Origin: Ruminococcus flavefaciens
Lineage (GTDB): Bacteria > Bacillota > Clostridia > Oscillospirales > Ruminococcaceae
DNA: 64,000 nucleotides
NCBI GenBank assembly: GCA_015067005.1
Contig: SVNH01000002.1
Span: forward strand, 124,001-188,000
Direction: 5' to 3'
Within the stretch, counting starts at the first letter, position 1. Every line of letters begins with the position of its first letter. Shown in pieces: positions 10,561-21,389 of this stretch. The position numbers and the translations under genes are program-made. The notes below the pieces were generated by a model, which was given only the letters and a program-made list of their open reading frames with translations, did not search any database and had not been told where the DNA came from.

Positions 10561-10697
10561 TTGATATATTGTTAATAATAGTAAATTCTAATACTAATTC
10601 ATTAAGTAATACACTAACTTCATTGTTTTCTTGCCGGAATATTTCCTGAAAACAAGACAGCATAATGTCATTTTCCGAACATCTCACTAAGCTTGAC

Positions 10698-11519
10698 TTA
10701 TTCGCATCCTTTTCCGAGTTCCCAGAATGCTACTGCACTTGCAGCGGCAACATTCAGCGAATCAACTCCGTACGCCATGGGTATCTTGATAGTATAATCA
10801 CATGAATCTATCGTTTCTTCACGAAGCCCCTCACCTTCAGTTCCGAGTATGACGGCAAGCTTGTTTTCGGCTTTAAGGCGCTTATCCCCTATGCTTACGG
10901 TGTCTTTTCTGAGTGCCATAGCAGCCGTTGAAAAGCCAAGTGCTCTGAGACTTGAAACATAGTCCGGTGCAGGCTGCTGAAGATATGTCCACGGGATGCG
11001 GAAAACAGTTCCCATACTTACTCTTATTGAACGCCGGTAGAGCGGATCGCTCGAAGCTGAAGTCAAAACTACTGCATCAAAACCAAGAGCTGCCGCTGAG
11101 CGGAATATCGCTCCGACATTAGTCTGATTCATGACATCTTCAAGTACAGCGATTCGTTTTGCCGAAGCAAGTATTTTTTCAGGCTCAGGAAGATCCTTGC
11201 GCCTCATGACACATAATGCACCGAGTGTAAGCTTGAATCCTGTCAGTTCAGTGAGAACTTCGCTCGGTGCTGTATACACCGGTATATCACCGCAGCGCTC
11301 TATCAAATTGCTCGCCTGACCGGTTATATACTTCCTTTCGATCAGCATTGAAAGCGGTTCATAACCGCAGTCAAGAGCGGTCCTTATCACCTTTGGACTT
11401 TCCGCGATAAATACGCCGTTTTCAGGTTCAAACATCCGCAGCAGCTGTACCTCTGATGTCTGTACATAAGGGAAGAGTTCCGGTATGTTTAAATTCTCGA
11501 TCTCGATTATCTCAGCCAT
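10698..11519 (-). CDS. TrmH/SpoU-family RNA 2'-O-methyltransferase
   Basis: Predicted SAM-dependent methylation of a ribose in rRNA or tRNA. The ATG at 11519 has GGGAG 6 bases ahead and is preferred over the in-frame TTG at 11531. The N-terminal part (about 1-105) resembles the SpoU substrate-binding domain. The C-terminal SPOUT fold shows its three usual motifs: NVGAIFRSAAALGFD, VILGTEGEGL and IPMAYGVDSLNVAAASAVAFWE, which form the knotted SAM site. At 273 residues it is a normal size for the family. It is the last gene of a minus-strand group of three with short gaps. The exact target nucleotide cannot be told. Confidence 0.92.
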   Translation of the reverse strand: MAEIIEIENLNIPELFPYVQTSEVQLLRMFEPENGVFIAESPKVIRTALDCGYEPLSMLIERKYITGQASNLIERCGDIPVYTAPSEVLTELTGFKLTLGALCVMRRKDLPEPEKILASAKRIAVLEDVMNQTNVGAIFRSAAALGFDAVVLTSASSDPLYRRSIRVSMGTVFRIPWTYLQQPAPDYVSSLRALGFSTAAMALRKDTVSIGDKRLKAENKLAVILGTEGEGLREETIDSCDYTIKIPMAYGVDSLNVAAASAVAFWELGKGCE

Positions 11520-11542
11520 TTTTTCTCCCAATCATCAATAGA

Positions 11543-12064
11543 CTATTCTTCCCAGATGCAGTAATAATCATCTTCATCGCCCCACGGAGTTTCCCCCTCA
11601 CAAGGGCCAGCATACAGAACAGTATCATCCCTGATTATTATTTCACACTGGTGTTCCGGCTCCCACGGACAGTCTGCAACTATGCAATAACCTATCCCCT
11701 CTCCTTCCGGAGCATCTACGTACAAAGCCGGAGCGGAAAGGAAATCCGTAAGCTTTCTGCCAGACTTATAGCCCTTCATGACTTCTTCGCAATCTGATAC
11801 TATATCCTCATAAATGCCCATTTTCTTCCATTCATCGTACATATACAGAAAAAAACGTGTGATCTTATCTTCTATCTCAGCAAGCATTTCACCGTTGTTT
11901 GCCAAATCGTTATAGTGCTCAATACACTTTTCTGAATATTCGACCGAAGCACCGTCATCAGTATATACCACGATCACCATTTCACCCTGAAACAGCGAAA
12001 CCGAATCAAATTTTCCTCGCTCGGATCCGGTATTCTCATCATACTTCATATCTTTTATCAGCAT
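11543..12064 (-). CDS. Uncharacterised acidic protein
   Basis: A 173-residue, strongly acidic cytoplasmic protein with no signal or membrane segment. The ATG at 12064 has AAGGATGG 7 bases upstream; the longer reading frame to 12115 has no ribosome site. The layout (N-terminal strand KYDENTGSERGKFDSVSLFQGEMVIVV, central helices, C-terminal GDEDDYYCIWEE) recalls the small DUF6985-type domain found in stand-alone or immunity-like proteins, but this is a weak recollection. It sits 23 bases before the RNA methyltransferase gene and 57 bases after the flavin reductase gene, so it is probably cotranscribed. No function is claimed. Confidence 0.7.
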   Translation of the reverse strand: MLIKDMKYDENTGSERGKFDSVSLFQGEMVIVVYTDDGASVEYSEKCIEHYNDLANNGEMLAEIEDKITRFFLYMYDEWKKMGIYEDIVSDCEEVMKGYKSGRKLTDFLSAPALYVDAPEGEGIGYCIVADCPWEPEHQCEIIIRDDTVLYAGPCEGETPWGDEDDYYCIWEE

Positions 12065-12121
12065 AATGATACCATCCTTTCTGAATATATCGCCACTTTT
12101 CCCTGATTGCCGCAAAAATCA

Positions 12122-12682
12122 TCACTCAAACTTTTTTCCGACACTTCGTGCAGCTGCAACACTTTCGCCAACTGCTCTGTAACATTTTGAAACTGTATCA
12201 TATGTAACAAGTCCGACCTTGCTATAATCGACCTTGCCGTCAGTAAGAACATTCTCATCGGCTTTTAGTCCGACTACCTCCGCAACAACTCTTGTCTCGT
12301 TGAACTCCTCCTGAATGTCGACGACCCTGCACTCAATTGTAACAGGCAGCTGATCAATTACAGGAGCATTCACTTTATCAGATCTTGTAACGGTGAATCC
12401 GCATTTTTCCAGCTTATCTGCTACCTTATTTCCCGATACTATACCCACATAGTCACAGGCTGCAATATACTCTGATGTTGCGTATGCAACTGTGAACTCC
12501 TTAGTCAGCTTGATATTTTCAGTGGTTTTGTGGGAGCTTGAAAGGCTGACTGAGATCTGGCTCATGCCTACCTGACCTCCCCATGCTGCGTTCATAGCAT
12601 CAGGTCTGCCGTCAGCGTCGTATGTGCCGATTATAAGCACAGGCAGGGGTGCAAAAAATCCTTTTTCAAATGATAATTTCAT
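12122..12682 (-). CDS. Flavin reductase-like / flavoredoxin-type FMN-binding protein
   Basis: 186 residues matching the flavin reductase-like split-barrel family: N-terminal FAPLPVLIIGTYDADGRPDAMNAAWGG, SVSLSSSHKTTENI and the FTVAYATSEYIAACDYVGIVSGNKVADK segment are typical of flavoredoxins, which bind FMN and pass electrons in anaerobes. GGAGGT lies just upstream of the ATG at 12682. It heads the minus-strand group that continues with the acidic protein and the RNA methyltransferase. No metal-binding cysteine motif of the rubredoxin type was seen. The physiological electron partner is unknown. Confidence 0.88.
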   Translation of the reverse strand: MKLSFEKGFFAPLPVLIIGTYDADGRPDAMNAAWGGQVGMSQISVSLSSSHKTTENIKLTKEFTVAYATSEYIAACDYVGIVSGNKVADKLEKCGFTVTRSDKVNAPVIDQLPVTIECRVVDIQEEFNETRVVAEVVGLKADENVLTDGKVDYSKVGLVTYDTVSKCYRAVGESVAAARSVGKKFE

Positions 12683-12996
12683 AACAGAATACCTCCAGTT
12701 TTATATTAGACAGCAAATCGCTGTTTATGGCTTTACAATATTGCAGTATATTATAATTAATATTATATCACATCCCAAAAACGTTTTCAATACATAACTG
12801 CTATACACGCCCCGCAGTATTTCTTTGTTTCTCCTGCTATGCGCCTTTTTATGTGTAAATACTGTGTAAAAAAGGTGAAATGATTTCATATTATTTCTTC
12901 TATTTTTCATTTTGTATTGAAGTATTTTCAGTTTGATTTAAGGCTATTTAGTTAATATTATTTTAGGAAATATTTAATCCCAAGGGAAGTGGTAAA
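12683..12996. other. Divergent intergenic region
   Basis: 314 bases, AT-rich, between the minus-strand flavoprotein group and the plus-strand export operon. It must hold promoters for both directions. No convincing consensus promoter, operator or riboswitch fold was recognised. Confidence 0.4.
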
Positions 12997-14922
12997 ATGG
13001 AACATTGGACAGCAAGATCTCACCGTATAAAAATAGTCGCAGCTGTGTGTGCAATGGTCATCATCGCAGGCGGTACGGCAGGAGTATACGCGGTACATTC
13101 AAAAACTCACGCACGAACTGCATCAGAGGAAAGCAGCATCACTGCTGAAAAAAATGATGACAGCACTCTAAATGCCGGCGGAACTGTTACTTCTGCTCAG
13201 CTGAACGATTCTCTCGGACTAAAAAACACCTCTGTTCAGCTTACGGTCGAATCAGTCCTCGCAGAAGCCGGCGACAGCGTAACAGCCGGCACAAAGCTTT
13301 ACAAACTTACAGACGAAAGCCTCGCTAAGGCTTTAAAGGTACTTAACTCAGAGCTGCGGACAGCTGAAAATGCACTGACAGAACAAAAATCGTCCTATCA
13401 GGTCGACCTCAGCAAGGCAAAGCTGCTTTATGAATCCGAGCTCCTTCTTGGAAGAACTGCACAGTCAGAATATGAAGCAGGACTTAAAGAACTTGATGAT
13501 TCTCTGCAAAAGGCTTATGACTCCTATCAGGAGGCACTAAATACGATAAACAATACCCCTGCTGAGATCTCCGCGAAGCAATCAGAGCTAAAAAACGCTC
13601 AGACCACAGCTGAAAAGCTTGAAACGGAGAAAGCTTCGCTCCAGAGCAAGTTCAGTGAAGCTGAAAAAGTGTACAGCAGCGCTGTCGGAAGCTATAACAG
13701 TCTCGCAGCTGAGTACAATGCATCAGCCGGAACTGTACGCTATCTTGGAAATGCACTCGGCAAAGACGTTTCCTCTGTATCGCTTGTTCAGACTGTAACA
13801 GCAAATCTGATCGAACAGAAAGAAACACCCGAAATGCCGGGTAAAAACGGTGCTGAACGTCCGGATGCTTCCAAAGAAGCTTCTGTTCCGGTATCGTTCG
13901 ATATTCCTCAGGAAACAGCTGTTAGCAGCAATGAAAGGAGCTTCAATAAGCTTGCTGAAACAACAGTTTCCGCTTCGGGCGACCTCGTCAAGCTTTATGA
14001 TTCCGCTCTTGCAGAATACAACTCGCAGAAGGAAAAGCTGACAAACGCTGAAAATAGCATGAAGTCAGCTGAGAATAATTACAAATCGCTATCACAGCAG
14101 CTGTCGGAATGCTCTGCATCCCTCAGTAAGGCGCAGAGCAACGTGAGCTCACTTGAAAAAGACATAAGCTCACTGAACAGTTCGCTTTCAAAGGCTCAGA
14201 GCAATCTCAGCAAGCTCATGTCAGAGTACAATTCACTAAAAGCATCATATGATACAGACAAACTCAAGCTCCAGAACACACTCGATACAAATATGGCAAC
14301 CTATGAAAATGCTGAGTACCACTACAAGATAACCTGCTCAACGCTTGAAGATGAACTCGCACAGGCACAGGATGCCCGCGATACTGCCGCAGAGAACCTG
14401 ACTATATTTGAGGAAAATCTCTCCGGCGGATATATTCTCGCACAGCAGGACGGCGTTATCTACTCCATGAACTGTCAGGAAGGCAGAAATGTCAATGTGA
14501 ATTCACCTGTTGTATCCTATGTAGATGACAGCACATTTGCAGTTACTGTTGAGCTCGACCAGAATGACGTTACAGAAGTAAGCATCGGCGATTCTGTCAT
14601 AATCTACTCGTCAGAATCAGGCATTGCAAACGGCAGGATAACTGCTATCGCAGCAGGAGAATCAAAGAGCCTTGCTGATGTAAGATTCAATGTTACGGTA
14701 ACTGCTGATGACGGCGCAAAGCTTTACAGCGGACAATCCGTCAATGTATATTTCAATTCAGACAGTACGAATATGGGCGGTTTTACCGACTTCAAGGGAA
14801 GCAGCTCTGAAAAGGGCGGTATGAGTTTCGGCGGCGGTGAGCGTCCGGATTTCAGCGGCGGAATGCCAGAGGGCTTTGATCCTTCTAATATGCCAGATTT
14901 CAGCGGAAGAAAGGGAAATTGA
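12997..14922 (+). CDS. HlyD/MacA-like membrane-fusion adaptor (first of two)
   Basis: Predicted periplasm-type adaptor of a MacB-class ABC exporter. One N-terminal helix (about 9-31) anchors the 641-residue protein. About 65-105 and 475-600 form the split biotinyl-lipoyl and beta-barrel parts (SVLAEAGDSVTAGTKLYKL; GYILAQQDGVIYSMNCQEGRNV), separated by a very long coiled coil (about 105-475) rich in Ala, Glu, Lys, Ser and Leu. The tail (about 585-641) is a low-complexity run with RPDFSGGMPEGFDPSNMPDFSG. GGGAAG lies upstream of the ATG. First gene of a five-gene operon; the next start is one base after its stop. Confidence 0.87.
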   Translation: MEHWTARSHRIKIVAAVCAMVIIAGGTAGVYAVHSKTHARTASEESSITAEKNDDSTLNAGGTVTSAQLNDSLGLKNTSVQLTVESVLAEAGDSVTAGTKLYKLTDESLAKALKVLNSELRTAENALTEQKSSYQVDLSKAKLLYESELLLGRTAQSEYEAGLKELDDSLQKAYDSYQEALNTINNTPAEISAKQSELKNAQTTAEKLETEKASLQSKFSEAEKVYSSAVGSYNSLAAEYNASAGTVRYLGNALGKDVSSVSLVQTVTANLIEQKETPEMPGKNGAERPDASKEASVPVSFDIPQETAVSSNERSFNKLAETTVSASGDLVKLYDSALAEYNSQKEKLTNAENSMKSAENNYKSLSQQLSECSASLSKAQSNVSSLEKDISSLNSSLSKAQSNLSKLMSEYNSLKASYDTDKLKLQNTLDTNMATYENAEYHYKITCSTLEDELAQAQDARDTAAENLTIFEENLSGGYILAQQDGVIYSMNCQEGRNVNVNSPVVSYVDDSTFAVTVELDQNDVTEVSIGDSVIIYSSESGIANGRITAIAAGESKSLADVRFNVTVTADDGAKLYSGQSVNVYFNSDSTNMGGFTDFKGSSSEKGGMSFGGGERPDFSGGMPEGFDPSNMPDFSGRKGN

Positions 14923-14923
14923 T

Positions 14924-16507
14924 ATGAAGAAGATAATTGCAGGCTCGGCAGCTATTTTACTTGCCGGCGGTTCAGTGCTCGGATATAACATATATAATAA
15001 TTCGTCAAAAAGCAACGGCGCAGACATTATAAAAGAAGTTAAAGTCGCAAGAGGCAATGTGACCTCAGGTATTACGGAAAGCGCAGCGGTAAACGTTGAA
15101 TCGCTCGAACAGACCTACGACCTTGTACTCAACTCCACAAGCGTTTCTGCATCAGTTGAGGGAGAAAGCTCAGCTTCCGGCGGCAGTAAGTCAATGGGCG
15201 GCGGAATGTCAATGAATGGCGGTATGTCCTCAGGCGGTATGTCCTCAGGCGGTATGTCCTCAGGCGGTATGTCCTCAGGCGGTATGTCCTCAGGGGGCAA
15301 AAGCAGCGGCAGTAAAAGCAGCGGCAGTAAAAGCGGAAGTATGGGCTCTACCAGCGTTTCAACAAAATCTGAATCGTCAGCAGTGGAGCTTGTTGTAGAT
15401 AAGGTCAGCGTTACAGAGGGACAGACCGTAAAGGTCGGAGATGTGCTAATGTCTATAACTCCGGAAAGCATCGACAAAGCACGTTCATCACTCACTAAGG
15501 CAGTTGATGATGCGGAACTCGCTCTCAGACAGGCGCAGATCAATGAAAACGAAACAAAGCTGTCTGCGAAATTTGAATATGATACCCGTATCGCTGAGGG
15601 ACAGAATGCCCTTTCAGTATACAATTCATCGCTCGAAGAGATCTCGCAGAATATCAGCAGTCTCCAGAGCCAGATAACCAGTCTTGAATCACAGATCGCC
15701 GAATGCAAAGATGAAAAGCAGCTCTCTCAGCTGAAAACACAGCTTGAAACATATCAGGCGCAGCTCTCATCAGCTCAGAGCTCACGGGCTTCGGAAGAGC
15801 TTTCCGCAAAGCAGACCTACGAAGAGGCTTGTATGTACTATGAGAATGCACAGGACCTCTACGATGTATCTGTAAACGATGTGGGTTCGGCTTCGGAAGA
15901 GGCAGAAGAAGCGGTCGAAGCTGCAAGATCAGACCTCGAAGCCTTTGAGGCTTACATTGCAGACGGAAAGATATACGCTGAATTCAGCGGTACTATAACA
16001 GGTGTCGGCTACTCTTCCGGCGACACACTTTCATCAGATGTTGCTATCGCAAGCTTTGCTGATGCCGAGAGCATTACTGTAACAGTAAACGTCACCGAAG
16101 ATGACATTGCAGCTGTACATCTGGACGACATTGTTGAGGTAAGCTTCCTCTCCTACCCCGATGAGATTTACAGCGGATATGTTTCAACAATCGGCTCATC
16201 TTCTACGAGCGGAAATTCCTCTACTGTCAGCTATCCGGTCACGGTAGTAGTAACAAGCTTCCCGGATACACTTCTCTCCGGCATGACAGCAAATGTTACC
16301 TTCATCACAAAACAGGTCAAAGACGTTCTTTATGTTTCAAACAAGGCTGTCATAACTGAGGATGCTGAAAGCTACGTTCTCCGCAAGAAAGAGGACGGAA
16401 GCGAGGAAAAGGTCAAAGTCAGCGCAGGCTTCTCAAACGGAAACATCGCTGAGATCTCCGGAGTTTCAGAGGGAGATACACTTCTCATAAAAGGAAAGGT
16501 GTCCTGA
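14924..16507 (+). CDS. HlyD/MacA-like membrane-fusion adaptor (second of two)
   Basis: Second adaptor of the MacB-type operon, 527 residues. The ATG at 14924 follows the previous stop by one base and has AAGGG upstream; a longer frame from 14837 overlaps the first adaptor and is rejected. An N-terminal helix is followed by a split lipoyl domain with a Gly/Ser/Met-rich insert (about 87-145, five exact GGMSS units), a coiled coil (about 185-345) and the barrel and membrane-proximal domains (AEFSGTITGVGYSSGDTLSSD; SGMTANVTFITKQVKDVLYVSNKAVI). The barrel region is complete. Two adaptors in a row suggest a mixed adaptor ring or two alternative partners. Confidence 0.88.
   Translation: MKKIIAGSAAILLAGGSVLGYNIYNNSSKSNGADIIKEVKVARGNVTSGITESAAVNVESLEQTYDLVLNSTSVSASVEGESSASGGSKSMGGGMSMNGGMSSGGMSSGGMSSGGMSSGGMSSGGKSSGSKSSGSKSGSMGSTSVSTKSESSAVELVVDKVSVTEGQTVKVGDVLMSITPESIDKARSSLTKAVDDAELALRQAQINENETKLSAKFEYDTRIAEGQNALSVYNSSLEEISQNISSLQSQITSLESQIAECKDEKQLSQLKTQLETYQAQLSSAQSSRASEELSAKQTYEEACMYYENAQDLYDVSVNDVGSASEEAEEAVEAARSDLEAFEAYIADGKIYAEFSGTITGVGYSSGDTLSSDVAIASFADAESITVTVNVTEDDIAAVHLDDIVEVSFLSYPDEIYSGYVSTIGSSSTSGNSSTVSYPVTVVVTSFPDTLLSGMTANVTFITKQVKDVLYVSNKAVITEDAESYVLRKKEDGSEEKVKVSAGFSNGNIAEISGVSEGDTLLIKGKVS
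15218..15292 (+). repeat. Five perfect 15-bp tandem repeats inside the second adaptor
   Basis: The unit GGCGGTATGTCCTCA is repeated five times without change and codes GGMSS. Perfect identity, also at third codon positions, indicates recent slippage expansion. Copy number is therefore likely to vary between strains without changing the frame. Confidence 0.95.
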
Positions 16508-16508
16508 T

Positions 16509-17957
16509 ATGCGTTTTTCTGAGATACTAAATCTTGTAAAGCTAAATCTGATACAGAATAAATTCAAGGTATTTCTCACTTCAATAGGAATCATAGTCGG
16601 TGCGGCTACGATAGTGTGCGTTATCGCTATCGGACGCGGCGGAAAAGCTGACGTAGCGGATCAATTCCGCAACCTGAATGCAGGCGCTCTTGATATAAGC
16701 TATGAGCAGTCGCAGGGCAGATCAGGCTTTTCATTCGGGACCTCATCCCGATCATCCTCATCATCAAAAGGCAGCAGTGCGTCAGGCTCATCTGTTCCCG
16801 GCAGCTTCACGCCTCCGAGCGGTGAGGGTATGCCAAGCTTTTCGGGCAGCCGTGACAGCGGTTCATCCTCCGGCAGCCGACCTGAACGAGGAAGCGATCC
16901 GTTCAGCGGTTCCGGCGGCGGATTCGGTTCTTTCCCGGGCTTCGGTCCAATGTTCGGCGAAAGCTCTGATGCGAAAAATACACAGAAGATAACCCTCTCG
17001 ACTGATGATATGGAAGACCTTGCATCATCTGTTCCCGGTCTCAGCGATGAGACTATCACTTACACAACAAAACAGAACATCTACGGCGGAAATATAGAAG
17101 AGAGTGAATCCTATACAATAGCAGGAACTCTCTCCAATTACGCTGAACTCAGCAATCTCTCAATGCTGCTCGGTGACTACCTCTCAGATGCGGACAACGA
17201 GAACAAGAACAAGGTTTGCGTACTCGGATACACCGCAGCAAAAAAAATTTTCGGAAGCATTGAGGACGCTTATGACAGTCTTGTATATATTGACGACCGT
17301 CCGTACACAGTAGGCGGTATCCTTGACGAACAGGGCACAGTAGAATCAGGCATAAGCGCTGATGAGGCTATATTCATCCCTTACGCTACCGGTATCAAGT
17401 ACCTTACAGGCAGTGACATAAGCCCTACTATAACAGTTATCGCTGAGGATGTTAATAATATCAGCGCTGTTACTGAAAATGTCAAAACAGTTCTTGCTGC
17501 AAGCTATCCGAATGCGGAGTTCACTATCTCCGATGCAGGCAGCAAAATGAAGGCTGCAAACAAGTCAAACGAAACTCTCACACTTATGCTCGTTGCTATG
17601 GCTGCTATCGTTTTCATAATCGGCGGTATCGGCATTATGAACGTTCTGTTCGTTTCAGTCAAGGAGCGTACTCAGGAAATAGGAATCCTCAAAGCTATCG
17701 GCGGCTCGAAAAAGGATATACTCATCGAGTTCATTATGGAAGCCTGCTGCATCAGCATTATCGGCGGTATAATAGGTATACTTGTGAGCTTTGGCATCGA
17801 ACCGGTACTTTCCGGATTCAGCATCAGGACAGAAATGTCCGCAAACGGAGCTCTGCTCGCACTTGGATTCTCACTCGTAACCGGTACGGTATTCGGATTC
17901 TATCCGGCATGGAAGGCTTCAAAGCTCGTTCCGGTCGAAGCACTTTCAAATGAATGA
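16509..17957 (+). CDS. MacB-type ABC exporter permease
   Basis: Predicted membrane subunit of the operon's exporter. The 482-residue protein starts one base after the second adaptor. It has an N-terminal helix (about 18-40), an extracytoplasmic MacB core domain and three C-terminal helices (about 357-380, 408-432, 445-465) with the FtsX-family signature NVLFVSVKERTQEIGILKAIGGSKKDIL. A Ser/Gly/Pro/Phe-rich insert (about 65-155, with SFGTSSRSSSSSKGSSASGS and FGSFPGFGPMFG) interrupts the core domain and is not usual for MacB. The ATPase is encoded two genes downstream. Substrate unknown; peptides, lipids and macrolide-like compounds are all possible in this family. Confidence 0.9.
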   Translation: MRFSEILNLVKLNLIQNKFKVFLTSIGIIVGAATIVCVIAIGRGGKADVADQFRNLNAGALDISYEQSQGRSGFSFGTSSRSSSSSKGSSASGSSVPGSFTPPSGEGMPSFSGSRDSGSSSGSRPERGSDPFSGSGGGFGSFPGFGPMFGESSDAKNTQKITLSTDDMEDLASSVPGLSDETITYTTKQNIYGGNIEESESYTIAGTLSNYAELSNLSMLLGDYLSDADNENKNKVCVLGYTAAKKIFGSIEDAYDSLVYIDDRPYTVGGILDEQGTVESGISADEAIFIPYATGIKYLTGSDISPTITVIAEDVNNISAVTENVKTVLAASYPNAEFTISDAGSKMKAANKSNETLTLMLVAMAAIVFIIGGIGIMNVLFVSVKERTQEIGILKAIGGSKKDILIEFIMEACCISIIGGIIGILVSFGIEPVLSGFSIRTEMSANGALLALGFSLVTGTVFGFYPAWKASKLVPVEALSNE

Positions 17958-17971
17958 TAAGGAGAAATGAT

Positions 17972-18628
17972 ATGAAAAAGCTTATCACCACAGCAATTAT
18001 CACTGCAATGATAGCATCGCTGGCTTCCTGCGGAAAAAGCGAAGCAGTCTCTGACACTGAATATATTTACGGCAGGATAGATTCTATCTCCGGTAATGAC
18101 GTAGTTCTCCTTATGGCAGAATATAACGATGAGGACACAGATTCAGAAGAACAGGATACTACCGCAGCAAGCGGATCTTCAAAGCGCTCAGGAAAACCTT
18201 CCGGCGGCAGCTCAGACAGCTCAGGCAAGAGAAATATGCCTGAGGGCTTTGATCCCTCGCAGTTCAGCGGCAGTATGCCGGAGGGCTTCACCAAACCGGA
18301 AGGCGGCAGCTCAGACGGCTCAGGCAAGAGAAATATGCCTGAGGGCTTCGATCCTTCACAGTTCGGAGACAGTATGCCAGAGGGCTTCACTAAGCCGGAA
18401 GGCGGGAAAGAGGATAAAAGCTTCAATCTCCCACAGAGCAGCAGCAAGTATAAGTTTACAGGTGAACAGGAAGAGATACGCATTCCTGTGGGCGTGACTG
18501 TTACTACTGATCTCGGAGTTCAGACTGATTTTGAGGTGCTCTCGGACGGAGATATGATAAAGTGCAGCATAGAAAAAAACAGTGACGGTCAGGACGTTGT
18601 TACAGGTGTATGGGTAATGGAGCAGTGA
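17972..18628 (+). CDS. Lipoprotein with duplicated MPEGF-rich segment
   Basis: 218-residue predicted surface lipoprotein. The ATG at 17972 has AAGGAG 7 bases ahead. The signal peptide ends in a lipobox LASC (Cys at about 18). Residues about 75-140 hold two near-identical 33-residue units, SSDSSGKRNMPEGFDPSQFS and SSDGSGKRNMPEGFDPSQFG each followed by MPEGFTKPEGG. The same MPEGFDPS words end the first adaptor of the operon. The C-terminal part (about 150-218) looks like a small beta domain. It lies between permease and ATPase genes, so an accessory role in the exporter is likely, but no characterised family was recognised. Confidence 0.82.
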   Translation: MKKLITTAIITAMIASLASCGKSEAVSDTEYIYGRIDSISGNDVVLLMAEYNDEDTDSEEQDTTAASGSSKRSGKPSGGSSDSSGKRNMPEGFDPSQFSGSMPEGFTKPEGGSSDGSGKRNMPEGFDPSQFGDSMPEGFTKPEGGKEDKSFNLPQSSSKYKFTGEQEEIRIPVGVTVTTDLGVQTDFEVLSDGDMIKCSIEKNSDGQDVVTGVWVMEQ

Positions 18629-18635
18629 GGCAGCT

Positions 18636-19325
18636 ATGAGTACAGAACAGATAATTTCAATGCATAAGGTATGCAAGAGTTATAAAATGGGACCAGAACG
18701 TCTGAATGTTCTGAAAAACATAGATTTCACAGTAAATAAAGGTGAATTCACTGCGATACTCGGACCTTCCGGCTCAGGCAAATCCACTCTGATGAATATT
18801 ATCGGATGTATGGATACACTTGACAGCGGTTCTTACTGTTTGAACGGGATAGCGATCCACGACACTAAGGAGCGTGAGCTCGTCAGGATACGCAATCAGG
18901 AAATAGGATTCATATTTCAGAATTATCACCTTATCCCGACTTATACCGTAATGCAGAACATAATAATGCCGCTGCTGATGCGCGGACAGGACAGAAAATC
19001 CGCCGAGAAGGATTGCAGCGAAATAGTCGATATGCTCGGACTTTCAGAGCGTATACACCATAAACCGTCAGAGCTTTCCGGCGGTCAGCGTCAAAGAGTT
19101 GCAATAGCAAGAGCTCTTTGCAGCAAGCCTTCACTTCTTCTTGCGGACGAACCTACCGGTGCGCTCGATCAGAACAGCGGTACTGAAGTATTGCGTCTAT
19201 TCACTAAACTGCACGAAATGGGCAATACTATCGTTATGATAACCCATGATCTCAATGTTGCAAAATGGGCTGAACGCACTGTCCGCATAGTTGACGGGGA
19301 GATATTTGAAGGTGCTTCAAATTGA
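18636..19325 (+). CDS. ABC exporter ATPase (LolD/MacB class)
   Basis: 229-residue nucleotide-binding subunit for the MacB-type exporter. Walker A GPSGSGKS (about 44-51), Q-loop in GFIFQNYHLIP, signature LSGGQRQRVAIARAL, Walker B LLLADEPTGALD and H-loop MITHDLNVA are all intact. The PTGALD and YHLIPTYTVMQNI words are typical of the LolD/MacB group, which drive FtsX-like permeases. The start is 7 bases after the lipoprotein stop with GAGG just ahead. Last gene of the operon; a hairpin terminator follows about 110 bases downstream. Confidence 0.95.
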   Translation: MSTEQIISMHKVCKSYKMGPERLNVLKNIDFTVNKGEFTAILGPSGSGKSTLMNIIGCMDTLDSGSYCLNGIAIHDTKERELVRIRNQEIGFIFQNYHLIPTYTVMQNIIMPLLMRGQDRKSAEKDCSEIVDMLGLSERIHHKPSELSGGQRQRVAIARALCSKPSLLLADEPTGALDQNSGTEVLRLFTKLHEMGNTIVMITHDLNVAKWAERTVRIVDGEIFEGASN

Positions 19326-19404
19326 TCTTTTCACAGCTTAATGCAATGCAAACGTCCAAAAAGCTGCATTCATCTCTAATTATTCCTTTGTCATAGAGTA
19401 TTTT

Positions 19405-19463
19405 CAGCCTGCGCTATGACATTATAAAATCCAACCGTTCTCACGATGTGGGAACGGTTTTTT
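19405..19463 (+). terminator. Terminator of the export operon (repeat family member)
   Basis: AACCGTTCTCAC pairs with GTGGGAACGGTT (19433-19459) and six T follow. The 28 bases before it (CAGCCTGCGCTATGAC...) are shared with four other sites in the window, so the hairpin belongs to a dispersed repeat. Confidence 0.85.
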
Positions 19464-19661
19464 GTCTTATAACAAGCCCTGACATACAGCTAAGCAACGG
19501 ACATATACACAAGTCCCGAAGCATACTGAATTTTTCCGGCAGCAAAACGTAGCAGCGATATATTTAGTTAGTCGTCTGCAACACTGTTTGTATGATTTGA
19601 TAATTATTTGGTTTGTGTATGATAACAATATGTTAGTATGTACAAATATAATTGTATCTTA

Positions 19662-19690
19662 TTGACGGATACAAACTCAGGCGTTATAAT
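19662..19690 (+). promoter_or_regulatory. Promoter of the enolase leader
   Basis: TTGACG and perfect TATAAT with a 17-base spacer. Transcription would start near 19697, leaving a leader of about 290 bases before eno. Confidence 0.7.
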
Positions 19691-19691
19691 C

Positions 19692-21287
<1,596 letters not shown>

Positions 21288-21311
21288 GCTGCAATTAAAT
21301 TCCCTTCAAAG

Positions 21312-21343
21312 AAACTGTCCGGACTTGAGTGTCCGGACAGTTT
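21312..21343 (+). terminator. Terminator after eno
   Basis: Perfect 13-base arms AAACTGTCCGGAC / GTCCGGACAGTTT with a 6-base loop, 25 bases after the stop. The T run is short. Confidence 0.75.
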
Positions 21344-21389
21344 CCTGATATATCTTACGGAGAAAAATATGGTATAAGGAGGCTGTATT

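Noticed and set aside
12683-12996. Riboswitch between the flavin reductase and export genes
   Set aside because: No FMN (RFN) element or other known aptamer consensus could be made out; the region is simply AT-rich.
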